From assembly GCA_025594325.1 (NCBI GenBank), contig JANHCV010000001.1, forward strand, positions 3,844,001-3,908,000: a stretch of DNA of 64,000 nt. Direction: 5' to 3'. Positions 42,435 through 51,378 of the stretch are shown piece by piece. The position numbers and the translations under genes were made by a program. Numbering within the stretch: the first letter of the stretch is position 1; every line of letters starts with the position of its first letter. The stretch comes from Blastocladiella emersonii ATCC 22665 (taxonomy: Eukaryota; Blastocladiomycota; Blastocladiomycetes; Blastocladiales; Blastocladiaceae). The notes under the pieces were generated by a model. That model was not told where the DNA came from. It did no database searches and saw only the letters and a program-made list of their open reading frames with translations.

Positions 42435-42706
42435 GTCAGGTGCGATGCACGGAGTCCGGGGACTGGTTTAAATACATGGGCATTGCTGGGTTGCGAGGAG
42501 AGAGGGGAGAGGGCGGCAAACTCTGAGCGGCGCGTCGTCCTCCGCTGCGCCACGTGAGGGCGCCGATCGGCGCGTTCGCCCGCGGGTGACGTCAGCCGCG
42601 AAGCCGGCAGCGCCATTCAGGTCGCTCGGGTCGGCGGCATCGGTTTCCGCTCCCTCAGCACGCTGCTACTACCGCCGAGTAGTAGTGCATGTAACTGCCG
42701 AGTACC

Positions 42707-43814
42707 ATGAGCGACATCGATGCATCCAAGCCCGCGGCTGCCGCTGCGCCCGCCCCCGCCGCTGCAGCGGCCATCCGCGAGGACCTGGTCGGCCCGGCCG
42801 TGCGCTTCCTGACCGACGACAAGGTCAAGTCGGCGCCCATGGCCAAGAAGGTCGCCTTCCTCGAGTCCAAGGGCCTGACCTCGGACGAGATCAACGTCGC
42901 CGTGCAGCGCGCCGGCGCCGGGAGCGTCGCTGCCGCTGCTGCGGTTGCCGCGCCGCCACCGGTCCCCGCCGTCACCTACGTCGCCGCCCCGCAGCCCGTG
43001 GTCCCGCCGCCCGCGCCGTGGACCGCCAAGGATATTGTGCTCACCACCGCCGCCGTCGCGGGGATCGGGTACACGGCGTACAACGTCGTCACCGTACGTT
43101 TTCTGCGCGACCCTGCACCCGCTGAGCCCTCCCTAACCGCCTCTGTGCATCCAGAACTACGTGATCCCGCGCCTCCCGATCCCGTCGTTCCGGGACCTGG
43201 CCGACGCGCAGACCGAGTTCCGCAAGGCGCTCGAGGCGACCTCCGAGACGGTGGCCGCGGTGCAGGCCGACGCCGCCAAGTCGCTCGGCTCGCTGCAGGC
43301 CGACACCGCCGCGCTGTCGACGGCCGCCGCCGAGGCGCGCGCCGCCCTGACCGCCGCCACCTCCATGGTCGCCGACCGCGACGCCCAGCTCGCCGCCGTC
43401 GCCCGCGACATGGCCGAGCTGCGCGAGCAGGTCCCCGGCATGGTCCAGCAGGCCCGCGATGCGCAGCTCGCGGCGCTTGCCGACCTCCAGACCGAGATCC
43501 GCGGGCTCCGGTCCGCTGTCGCCTCGGCCGCGACGAACGTTGAGCCCGCCGTCGTCGCGCCCTACATTCAGTCCACGTCCGCCGCTGCCGCTGCCGCGGC
43601 GCCCCGCACGATCAGCCCCGCGCCCGCGTCCATCGCCGTCGGCGCGCCCAAGGTGCCCGAGTGGCAGCTCAAGGCCGCTGCCGCCGCCAAGGCCAAGGCC
43701 GCGGCTGCCGCTGCTGCCAAGGAGACCGAGTCGGCCGCTACCGCCGCCGCTGTCGAGGACGCCGCCAAGCAGCCCGCCGCCGCGGCGCCCGAGGAGGTCA
43801 ACGGGTCGGCCTGA
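42707..43814 (+). CDS. PEX14: Peroxin 14, peroxisomal docking protein
   Basis: Two exons: 42707-43093 and 43155-43814 (CAG acceptor, phase 0); 348 aa. Residues 24-70 form the Pex14 N-terminal three-helix domain that binds Pex5 WxxxF motifs (REDLVGPAVRFLTDDKV and KKVAFLESKGLTSDEI). A Pro/Ala linker precedes the membrane segment (about 103-128, DIVLTTAAVAGIGYTAYNVV). A coiled coil follows at about 145-245 and an Ala/Lys/Pro-rich disordered tail closes the protein. It sits on the peroxisome membrane and forms the import pore with Pex5 and Pex13. The intron falls exactly between membrane helix and coiled coil. Confidence 0.93.
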
Positions 43815-43907
43815 TCTATGTAAACAAACCACGCGCTTCGTATATTATCACACACACAAGAGTTGATTCGATTCACACCAGTCAAAAAAGGAAGAAAGTC
43901 TCGGACA

Positions 43908-46793
43908 TCACTCGACGCCGTACGCCTCGATCGTCAGCACGCGGATCCACGCGTCGCCCATGGGCGCCGGGTCGCACCGCCCGACCACCACGGCCACCTC
44001 GACGGGCGCCGCGGGCTGCAGCGTGAACCGCCACCGCGTCGGCCTTGGCGCTGGCCCGGTCCCCCTCGCCGCGCGTGACCCCGCCACGGCGCGGCGGACC
44101 GTCGCCGCTAGCTGGACGGCGACCGCGTGCTGCGTCAGCACGCCCACGCCGTCGACGGAAGTGGCGGCGGGAGCCGCGGCGGCCTTGGGCGACGCGTTCC
44201 GGCTCGGCGGCGGCGTCGGCGCGAGCGCCGCGTAGTCGCTGAGAAAGTAGTCGAACAGGCGCAGCCGCGCGACGCGCGCCGCGATCCCCGGGCCCGCCGC
44301 GGGCATCTCGAGCCCCGAGTCGGTCCGCGCGCGTCTCGGCGCACCGCTGCTGTCGCGCGGACGGTGGCCGGTGCCCATGGACACGGCCGAGACGTGCTCG
44401 GCCCACGCGACGAGGTACTGGACGGCCCACGCCGGGTCGAAGAACCGCGCGAGGTCGATGTCGGCGAGCCGTGGCGCGGCCTCGATCAGCGCCATGGACC
44501 GCGCGAGGAGCAGCTTCCCCGCGGAGCTCCCCGACAGGCTCTGGGTGCCCGACGAAAAGTACCACGGGTCAACGTCGATCGACAGGTGTGTCAGGCGCGT
44601 GCGCCAGTCGTGCGCCGGCACCGACGCGGCGGCAGCGGGCGGCGCGCCGGGCGTGTCGATGGACGCGAGGTACTTGAGCCCCTCGAGCGCGAGCGGCCAC
44701 CCGCCGTTGCCCGCGAGCCCCGTCGCGACGGCCGATGCGGACGCCGACGCCGACGCGTCGCGCGGCATCGTCAACCGCGTCGTGAGCCGCTCGATACACT
44801 TGGCGTGCGCGAGCGCCTCAAACGACCAGAGGCCAGGCAAAAAGTCGACGAACGCGCACGCGCGCGCCGTGTGCACGAGCGCCGCCGCGCCGCCCGCGCC
44901 CGTGCCCTCGAGCACCAGCGACCCGATCCGGACCCCCGCGAGCGCCGCGGGCCAGTCGACGAGGTGTCCCGCGCCGCGCACGATGCGGAGCGTAGAGAGA
45001 CTCCGCGTGCGCGCCGTCGGCGTGCCGCCCGCGGGTTCCGTGGGCACGTCGGTGTCGCCCGCCGCGACGCTCAGGTGCGCGAGACCCGGCAGCGCGAGGA
45101 CGGCGTGCACGTCGCGCGGCGCGAGGGCCACGCGGTCGAGCGTCACGGCGGCGAGCGCGGGGACCGTGCCGTCGGTCGGGACGTGCAGGAACGCCGGGAG
45201 CGAAAAGTCAAACCCGCCGCCCGGCGCCGTCGCGGTCGCTGGGCCTGCCGCCGGCCCACCGCGCGGGGCAGCGGGCGAATGCAGCTCGAGCACGCCGAGA
45301 TCCGCGACCGGGCGCGCCTCGGCGAGGTGCGTGAACAGCGAGTGCAGGGCGGCGGGCGGCGCGAGGACGGCGACGGCGTGCAGGCCCGGGAGCGCGGCGA
45401 GGACGGGGACGCACGCGGCGAGCACGCGGTCGAGCGCCGCCGGCGGCACGCGTGCGTCGATGGACACGACGAGCCGGCGCAGGCCCGTCATCCCGGCGAA
45501 AAACGCCGGGCTCGACGGCCGACTCGCGACGAGCGGGCGCGTGTGCGAGTCCTGCTCGGCGTGTGCGGCGAGAAGATCGTGCAGCGCCGCGCGCGCGGCC
45601 GCATCCCGCGCGCCGCCGAGCGTTGGCGAGGCTACCGTCGACCGCGGGATCACCAGGCGAAGCTCGAGCGTGTGCGTCGCGGCCCACGCGGCCTGCGTGA
45701 AGGGCGTCACGGGGAGCGGCGGCGGTGGGCCCGCGGGCGGGGGTGCGGGAGGGAGCTGGTGGTGCACCGGCGGCGGCGGCCACGCGTGGAAGGAAGGCGG
45801 GCGAGGGAGCGAGGGGTAGCCGAGCGGTGGGCCTGGCGGCTGCGGGATCGCATGGCGAGCGTGGCGAGGAGATCGCGGGTCCGGTGGAGGTGGGAGTGTT
45901 GGTGGCGAGGGCGGCGGAGGGGGAGGAGGCAGCGGCGACGCGGGGTGTGGTCCGGCAAACGATGGCGGGACGGGCCGCGGCGGCGGGCGCGAGGCGGCGA
46001 GCAGGCGGAGCAGCGAGAGCGGGAGACCGTCGACGTGCTGCTGATCAACGCCGGGAGGATGACTGATCAGGGGCACGGGCGCGGTGGACGACGAGGAGGC
46101 GGAGGCAGGCCCGGGCGCGTGGATGCCAAGGTTGGCCGAAGCCGATGTTGAATTTGGCACTGCTGCTGCTGCTGCTGCTGCTGCTGGCGGCGCCACGGGC
46201 GTCGGGAACGGGGGCAACATGAGAGATCCCCCGCCAGAAGCAGCAGGCATGGCGGCGGCGGCGGCCGGCCACGTCACCGTCGATGCCGGACTTGCCCGCG
46301 ATGACCCACTCGTGGCGTCAAGCCCGATGGCCGCCGGCGTCGGCGACGCGCTCTGCGCAGCAGCGAGGTGCGAGCCGGGCCACGTCACAGGGCGCGATGG
46401 CATGCGTGGCGGCGGCGGCGGCGGGCGCGCAGCGCGGACGAGCTCTTCGACGCGGCCGTTGGGCCCGATGCGCAGCGTCACGGTGCGCGTGCGCCACACG
46501 GTGGCGAGCAGGACGTCGCGCACGCGGCGACACGTAGCGGCGAGGGCGAGCAGCTGGGCGTGCCGCGACGACGGGCCACCGCTGGTGGATCGCGGCGATG
46601 CGTCGTGGTCGCGGCCGTCGTCGCAGTCGGAGTCGGTGAGGGCGGCGGCGATGGCCTCGAGGATCTCGGCGGGCAGCTCGTCGAGCGCTGGCGCGACGGC
46701 AGCGGATGGTGCGAGTGGTGGCGTGGTTGGTACAGTATCGGCGGCGGCGGCGGCGGCGGCAGCGTAGGCCGTGGCGGTATCATTGGAGTGCAT
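43908..46793 (-). CDS. F-box protein with large Pro/Ala-rich insert
   Basis: Single exon, 961 aa. Residues about 36-110 read as an F-box (LDELPAEILEAIAAAL...LLALAATCRRVRDVLLATVWRT), the SKP1-binding module of SCF ubiquitin ligases. An acidic loop of about 25 residues interrupts it. Residues 115-400 are Pro/Ala/Ser-rich low complexity. From about 410 to the end the sequence has repeated leucine-rich stretches (RLVVSIDARV, LAAVTLDRVALAPRDVHAVLALPGLAHLSVA, LTHLSIDVDPWYF) suggesting a degenerate LRR solenoid for substrate binding. The substrate is unknown. No intron is seen in 2.9 kb. The long open frames on the opposite strand are Arg-rich shadows. Confidence 0.8.
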   Translation of the reverse strand: MHSNDTATAYAAAAAAAADTVPTTPPLAPSAAVAPALDELPAEILEAIAAALTDSDCDDGRDHDASPRSTSGGPSSRHAQLLALAATCRRVRDVLLATVWRTRTVTLRIGPNGRVEELVRAARPPPPPPRMPSRPVTWPGSHLAAAQSASPTPAAIGLDATSGSSRASPASTVTWPAAAAAMPAASGGGSLMLPPFPTPVAPPAAAAAAAAVPNSTSASANLGIHAPGPASASSSSTAPVPLISHPPGVDQQHVDGLPLSLLRLLAASRPPPRPVPPSFAGPHPASPLPPPPPPPSPPTLPPPPDPRSPRHARHAIPQPPGPPLGYPSLPRPPSFHAWPPPPVHHQLPPAPPPAGPPPPLPVTPFTQAAWAATHTLELRLVIPRSTVASPTLGGARDAAARAALHDLLAAHAEQDSHTRPLVASRPSSPAFFAGMTGLRRLVVSIDARVPPAALDRVLAACVPVLAALPGLHAVAVLAPPAALHSLFTHLAEARPVADLGVLELHSPAAPRGGPAAGPATATAPGGGFDFSLPAFLHVPTDGTVPALAAVTLDRVALAPRDVHAVLALPGLAHLSVAAGDTDVPTEPAGGTPTARTRSLSTLRIVRGAGHLVDWPAALAGVRIGSLVLEGTGAGGAAALVHTARACAFVDFLPGLWSFEALAHAKCIERLTTRLTMPRDASASASASAVATGLAGNGGWPLALEGLKYLASIDTPGAPPAAAASVPAHDWRTRLTHLSIDVDPWYFSSGTQSLSGSSAGKLLLARSMALIEAAPRLADIDLARFFDPAWAVQYLVAWAEHVSAVSMGTGHRPRDSSGAPRRARTDSGLEMPAAGPGIAARVARLRLFDYFLSDYAALAPTPPPSRNASPKAAAAPAATSVDGVGVLTQHAVAVQLAATVRRAVAGSRAARGTGPAPRPTRWRFTLQPAAPVEVAVVVGRCDPAPMGDAWIRVLTIEAYGVE

Positions 46794-49618
46794 GTTGTTG
46801 CGGGGTATGAGTGCGATGAGTGAGCGGGGAGGGAGAACGGCGAGGAGCGCCGCGAGATGGGAAGGTCGTTGCGGCTACTGAGCGCAGCCTCGAGCGGGGA
46901 TGAGGATGGGGATGAGGATAGGATTGGGCTCGGACGGAAGTGGGAGCCAAGGCGGGAGCCACGGGAGCGGGAGCTCGGCGGGCCGGGAGGCGCAGCGCGC
47001 GCGGGCGAGCGGCCAGGAGGTGGCGCCACGCGTGCGGGACTCGGAGCCGGGGGAGCCGGGGAGCCTGGACCGGAGTCTAGGGGGGCGCGAGGCATGTGTG
47101 GTTAGTCTCGGCTCCAGCGCGTGTTATGTAAGCCGCGCTCGGGCGCCATCCGACTCGGGCGGGCAGCCACCAGCGACGACGGGAAGAACGGGCCAGACAC
47201 GGCAGAAGCCGTGGAAGGAGGCGCACCGTGATGGTCGCCGGGCGGGAGCGGCGGCGTCGGCTGCGGCGGGCGGCGTGCTTGTTGTTGATGTTGGACGGCT
47301 GGTCGGAGAAGGTCGCCGGCGCCACATGCACTACGCGGTGCGGTGCAAGCGATGGTCAGTTGCAGGAACGGAAGGAGGGTGGGGATGCCCGAGTTGGTGG
47401 TGGCCGCCGCCATGGCCAACGGCGGCGCCGTCCCGCGTGGCGTAGCGTCGCGTAGCGAGCACGGAACACGGGCGGGGGCGTAGGAGCAAGAAAAATGCCG
47501 CCATTTCATGAAGGGTATGAAACGTCATGAAGCCGACCGACTGACCGACCGTCGTGCGCCGCGCCACCGCCCGGTCGCGCCCGGTGGCCGTGACCGTGGC
47601 CGCGGCCACGAGTCGGTCGGTCGGTCGCGGCCGACCACGAGAGGTCTCTGCGACGGAGGCTTCGGCGGAGAGGATGACGGACGAGAAGATGCTAGAACAG
47701 AACGCACCGTGGGGAGGCGGACGCGATCACGGCCAGCGCCGGCGCGCGGTGCTTCGATCGACGCGAACACGCGGTGTGTGGGCAGGGAGGCGATCGGAGC
47801 GCGCGGACCCGTTGATCGTGATCGTGGGCGGGTATCTGCGATTGGCGACTGCCGTGGGAGGCGGCCGTGACAGCGGGGCACGAGGGGGGCGGCGGGCACG
47901 ATCGCGCGCGGGAAGCGCCGCCAGGAGAGGCGTCGCCGTGGCACGCGGGCGCGCCGGCTGCGCACGCGAGACGCTTGCCCGGGACGGGGGCGGCGATGCT
48001 TGGCGCCGCTTGTGTCAAGGGAACTGCTTGTGTTGCGCGCGAGGGCGTGGGAGCCGCGCCGTGCTCGCGTGAGCTAGGCCACGGGGACGGCCTTCAGGGG
48101 TCGGCGCTGGGTCGGCGCCGCGGCCGGCTTGCGCGTGGCGGGCTCGAGGTCGCGCGGATCGACGCGCGTCTGCTGGCTGCTGCCGCTGGCGGGGGCGGGC
48201 GGCGAGTGCGGAGAGTCGCGGCAACTGCTTGGCCGACGCGGCGGCGTGGTCGTGGGTGGCGTAACCGTGTTGGTCGCGAAGCGAGCCGCGGAGAGGAGCG
48301 AGAGAGGAGGAATCGGAGCACGGCGGGGCAGAACAGCCGGCGGCAAGCAGCGCTTTCTGCCTCGTCGTAATGCGTCTTGTGTGGACAAGGCTCTTTGCTC
48401 GAGCGCCCGCCGCGCCTCGAGGCCCGCGTCTCGCTCGGCAGACTTTTTCCCCTCTCTTCTCTCCCCACCCGACCGCTCGGTGGCGCTGACTTCACGCTCG
48501 CCTTGTTGACACGCTTGCGCTCTCTCCATCCCTCACGTACAGCCGACCGCTGCCGCCGCCGTGATCCGCACTGATCCCGCCGACGTGTTGGCCAGCCGGC
48601 CGGCCGGCTCGCGCGTGGCCACGGCCGTGTTCTCCCGGCCTCGCTCTCTATCTCACTTTCACCCTTCGCTCTCCCGATATGGGAACGTGGTGGCAACACA
48701 ACGCGCCTTGTTCTCTCCATCGGCTGCCGCGCTGGGCGGCGGCCGTGGCGGCAACAAGGGTCGCCAACGATGCTCGTGGCCGCGCGGGATCAAACGCCGT
48801 AATCGTCGCCCACGCGGCCGCGCGCGAAGCTGATTGATGTCTGGCCGACGAGGCACCCCGCCGAGAGATTTTTGCGCCGATTGGCTCGACGGCCGCGGCA
48901 GCGATTGGCCCATGCACGTCGTCGCGGGCGGGCGGGCCGCTGCCGGCCCGGTGGCACCCGCTCGCTTCGCCGGTCCACGGCCGCGCCGCGCGAGCAGGCC
49001 GAACGAACCGATCCGCCGGGCGTGGTCGTGCAGGACCGCACGCGACGGCCGGTGTTCAGCGCGTCTGGGGACGTGGCCGAGCTGCTGGCCACCGCGCGCG
49101 TGGCCGCCGCGGCTGCCGGTCGTCGTGATGGGCAGCGAGCGTCTTGTCGATGGAATCGGTGCGAGGCAAAGGCTACTCGGTGAGGGTGGCGCGTGTGCAG
49201 GATTGCTAGCGGGCACCGTTGTTGAGAGGGCAGGGTCACAGGTCGTGGCTACTGAGCCACCCACCCGAGCCAGATGCAAACCATCTTGCCCGCTCGCCAC
49301 CGCGCAGGCGGCAACCAACCCGTCGGCTACGATGGTCCATCGCCTCTGTCTGTTCGGGCAAACCTTGATGGAACCGGCGATGGGTTTCACAGCCGACGTG
49401 TCGAGTCAGACGATCTCTTGAGGCGTGCGTCAGTTAAAGCTCCCCGCCCTGTAGGGTGCGTTGATGGCGCGACCGCGACGCGCGCGCCTGCAGCCTTGTT
49501 CTCCATGTTACTTGCGGCGTGGCGCAGTTGCAGGGTCGGGGGCCACGCGTCGTTCAAGCGCGCTACGCCACGGCGGGCTTGCTGCCCCTGCTGCGACTCC
49601 CCCCGCCCACCACTGACC
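46794..49618. other. 2.8-kb gap with no supported gene
   Basis: Open frames here are Arg/Pro/Ser-rich, mutually overlapping on both strands, and show no domain. The region includes GACC-type inverted repeats near 47532-47631 and a pyrimidine-rich stretch near 48430-48530 like the 5' leaders of this genome. A non-coding RNA, a long 5' regulatory region or an unrecognised intron-rich gene are all possible. Confidence 0.5.
47532..47631. repeat. GACC/GGTC inverted repeats with a 16-bp perfect palindrome
   Basis: Left arm 47532-47551 and right arm about 47611-47631 are imperfect inverse complements built on GACC. Between them lies the perfect palindrome CGTGGCCGCGGCCACG (47595-47610). Confidence 0.5.
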
Positions 49619-50053
49619 ATGAGCGTGACTCCCCGCAACGAGCCGGCTGCTGCCGCGTCGCAGCAGCGCATCAAGACATACGCCGCGTTCTACAAGTTCT
49701 ATCTCGCCGAGCACGCGCATGTCGTGAACCGCCGCCTGCACCTGCTGGGCACGACCAACGCCGCGGGCTTGATCGTCGCCGCGATCCTCAAGCGCCAGCC
49801 CAAGCTGCTCGCCCTCGCGATTGTTCAGGGCTATGCAATGGCGTGGATCGGCCACTTCTTCTTTGGTACGAGGGCTCCCAGCAAGCGGGATCACGCAGGA
49901 TCACGGTTTTCTAACCAGCAACCCCCGCTCACGTCGCTCTCGTCGCGCCGCGTAGAGAAGAACAAGCCCGCGACCTTCAAGTATCCGCTGTGGTCTTTCA
50001 TCTCCGACTGGAAGATGTGGTACGAGACGGTGACGCTGCAGCGCAAGTTCTAA
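49619..50053 (+). CDS. MPO1: Mpo1-like (DUF962) 2-hydroxy fatty acid dioxygenase family protein
   Basis: Two exons: 49619-49865 and 49956-50053 (phase 1, TAG acceptor); 114 aa. Family signatures are YKFYLAEHAHVVNRRLHLLGT (with the conserved His residues), the small-residue GYAMAWIGHFFFEKNKPATF block formed across the splice, and KYPLWSFISDWKMW. Yeast Mpo1 removes one carbon from 2-hydroxy fatty acids in the ER during phytosphingosine breakdown. At 114 residues this is the short form, lacking the C-terminal part of yeast Mpo1, so the same activity is likely but not certain. It may link functionally to the alkaline ceramidase in this window through sphingolipid turnover. Confidence 0.88.
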   Translation: MSVTPRNEPAAAASQQRIKTYAAFYKFYLAEHAHVVNRRLHLLGTTNAAGLIVAAILKRQPKLLALAIVQGYAMAWIGHFFFGTRAPSKRDHAGSRFSNQQPPLTSLSSRRVEKNKPATFKYPLWSFISDWKMWYETVTLQRKF

Positions 50054-50095
50054 GGTCAGGGCTGATCGAGAACGAGAGCAATACATTGACCGTCA

Positions 50096-51130
50096 TTAGC
50101 GGAGATACGACTGCTCCTCCTCAAACTCGAGCCGGCGCAGACACTTCTCGGCGGCGAGCGCCACGTCCTTGGCGAGCAGCGTGTACCCAGTCGAGTTGAA
50201 GTGCACGCGGTCAAAGAAGTAGTTCTTGCTGAGGCGGTACTCGGTGTTGGCGCGGTCGGGCTCAGCGCCGAGATGGATGCGCGACGTCTTGGCGTCGAGC
50301 CCCTTGAGCCACGCGCGCAGCACCGCGTTGCACACCTGCGTCTGCTCGAGCGCCTTGACCATGGCGCCGGGCTCGCCGTCGTCGGTGCGTGGCCCGTCGA
50401 GCGCCCAGTTGGGCACCGTGCACACGATGACCATGCCGTAGTGCTCGGCGAGGTGCTCGGCGATATCGCGCACGTTCTGCGCCGTCTCGCGCCCGTTGAC
50501 GCCGCGCAGCGCGTCGTTGAACCCGAGCATCAGCACCACCGCATCTTTGCCGCGCTGCTCCTCGGTCCCGCGCGTCAAGAACGCGCGCGTGTACAGCGCG
50601 CCCTTGGCCGTCGACTTGTCGATGCTGGGTGGGAGCCAGTCCGCCGACACGGTGCCGTGCCGGCCGCAGTTGATGGTGCGCCACTGGTGGCGCAGGACCT
50701 TGAGCTTGGGCAGCTGGTTGACGATGCGCTGCGCGACGCCCGCCTTGGACCCCGGGATCACCCAGTCGCCGTAGCCCAGGGCAAAGTCGTCGCCCGCCAC
50801 GACGATGTGGTGGAAGAACTTTTTCTCCGTGTAGTTCCACGGGTTGGCCAGCGACTACGAGAGCTGTATGAGCGTTGGACGGGACGTGAACGAGTCGGGA
50901 CCGCGTACGCTCAGGAAGTTGATCCAGTGAACGTGCAGGAGCAGACGCAGCCGGTTGACAAAGCCGATGACGACCGCGACCACGAGCCGGAAGCCGCGCG
51001 TGTTGGCCGGGTCGTCGGCCGCGGCAATCGAGTCGGTCTCGGCCTTGGCAACGGCGGCTGCGTGCTGCAGGTCCTGGAGGAGGACCGTAGTCTCTTCCTC
51101 TTCGCTTTGCACCGACTTCTCGGGTTCCAT
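50096..51130 (-). CDS. SGNH/GDSL-fold hydrolase-like protein with Asp at the nucleophile position
   Basis: Two exons: 51130-50909 and 50854-50096 (phase 0); 326 aa from the ATG at 51130. In-frame ATGs further upstream (for example 51319) would add an N-terminal tail but crowd the divergent MED16 promoter. Residues about 45-68 form a membrane anchor (FRLVVAVVIGFVNRLRLLLHVH). The SGNH core begins at 90 with VVAGDDFALGYGDW. Block I normally reads GDS and here reads GDD (Asp97). Block III GFND and block V DRVHFNSTGY (Asp289, His292) are intact. Fold assignment is firm; whether the protein is an esterase is doubtful given the changed nucleophile. It is transcribed divergently from MED16 and ends 43 bp from the Mpo1-like stop (convergent). 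Confidence 0.8.
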
Positions 51131-51378
51131 GAGATCCGTGTGCGCTGCTTTCGTGACGGGTACGAGGGAGAGCGAGCCCAAGCAAGTCGACAGATCCGGC
51201 AGCGGCGCGAGACGCGTCAGACTTGGCATGTTGATCTGGTCAGGTGCGCCTGAGACTCGCCGCCCACCTTCGCGTCTCGGGTCGGTCAGCTCTCCCGTCT
51301 CTACCACCACCCTACCCATGCCATCGAAGGAAAGAAGCCGCTACTTGATGCAACACTAGATCAATCTTGCTCTCTATC

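Noticed and set aside
44127-46151. 674-codon plus-strand open frame opposite the F-box gene
   Set aside because: Almost entirely Arg/Gly/Ala/Glu; antisense artefact of a Pro/Ala-rich coding strand.
48659-49390. Minus-strand open frame upstream of the Mpo1-like gene
   Set aside because: Composition like random GC-rich DNA, no domain, and equally long frames overlap it on the other strand.
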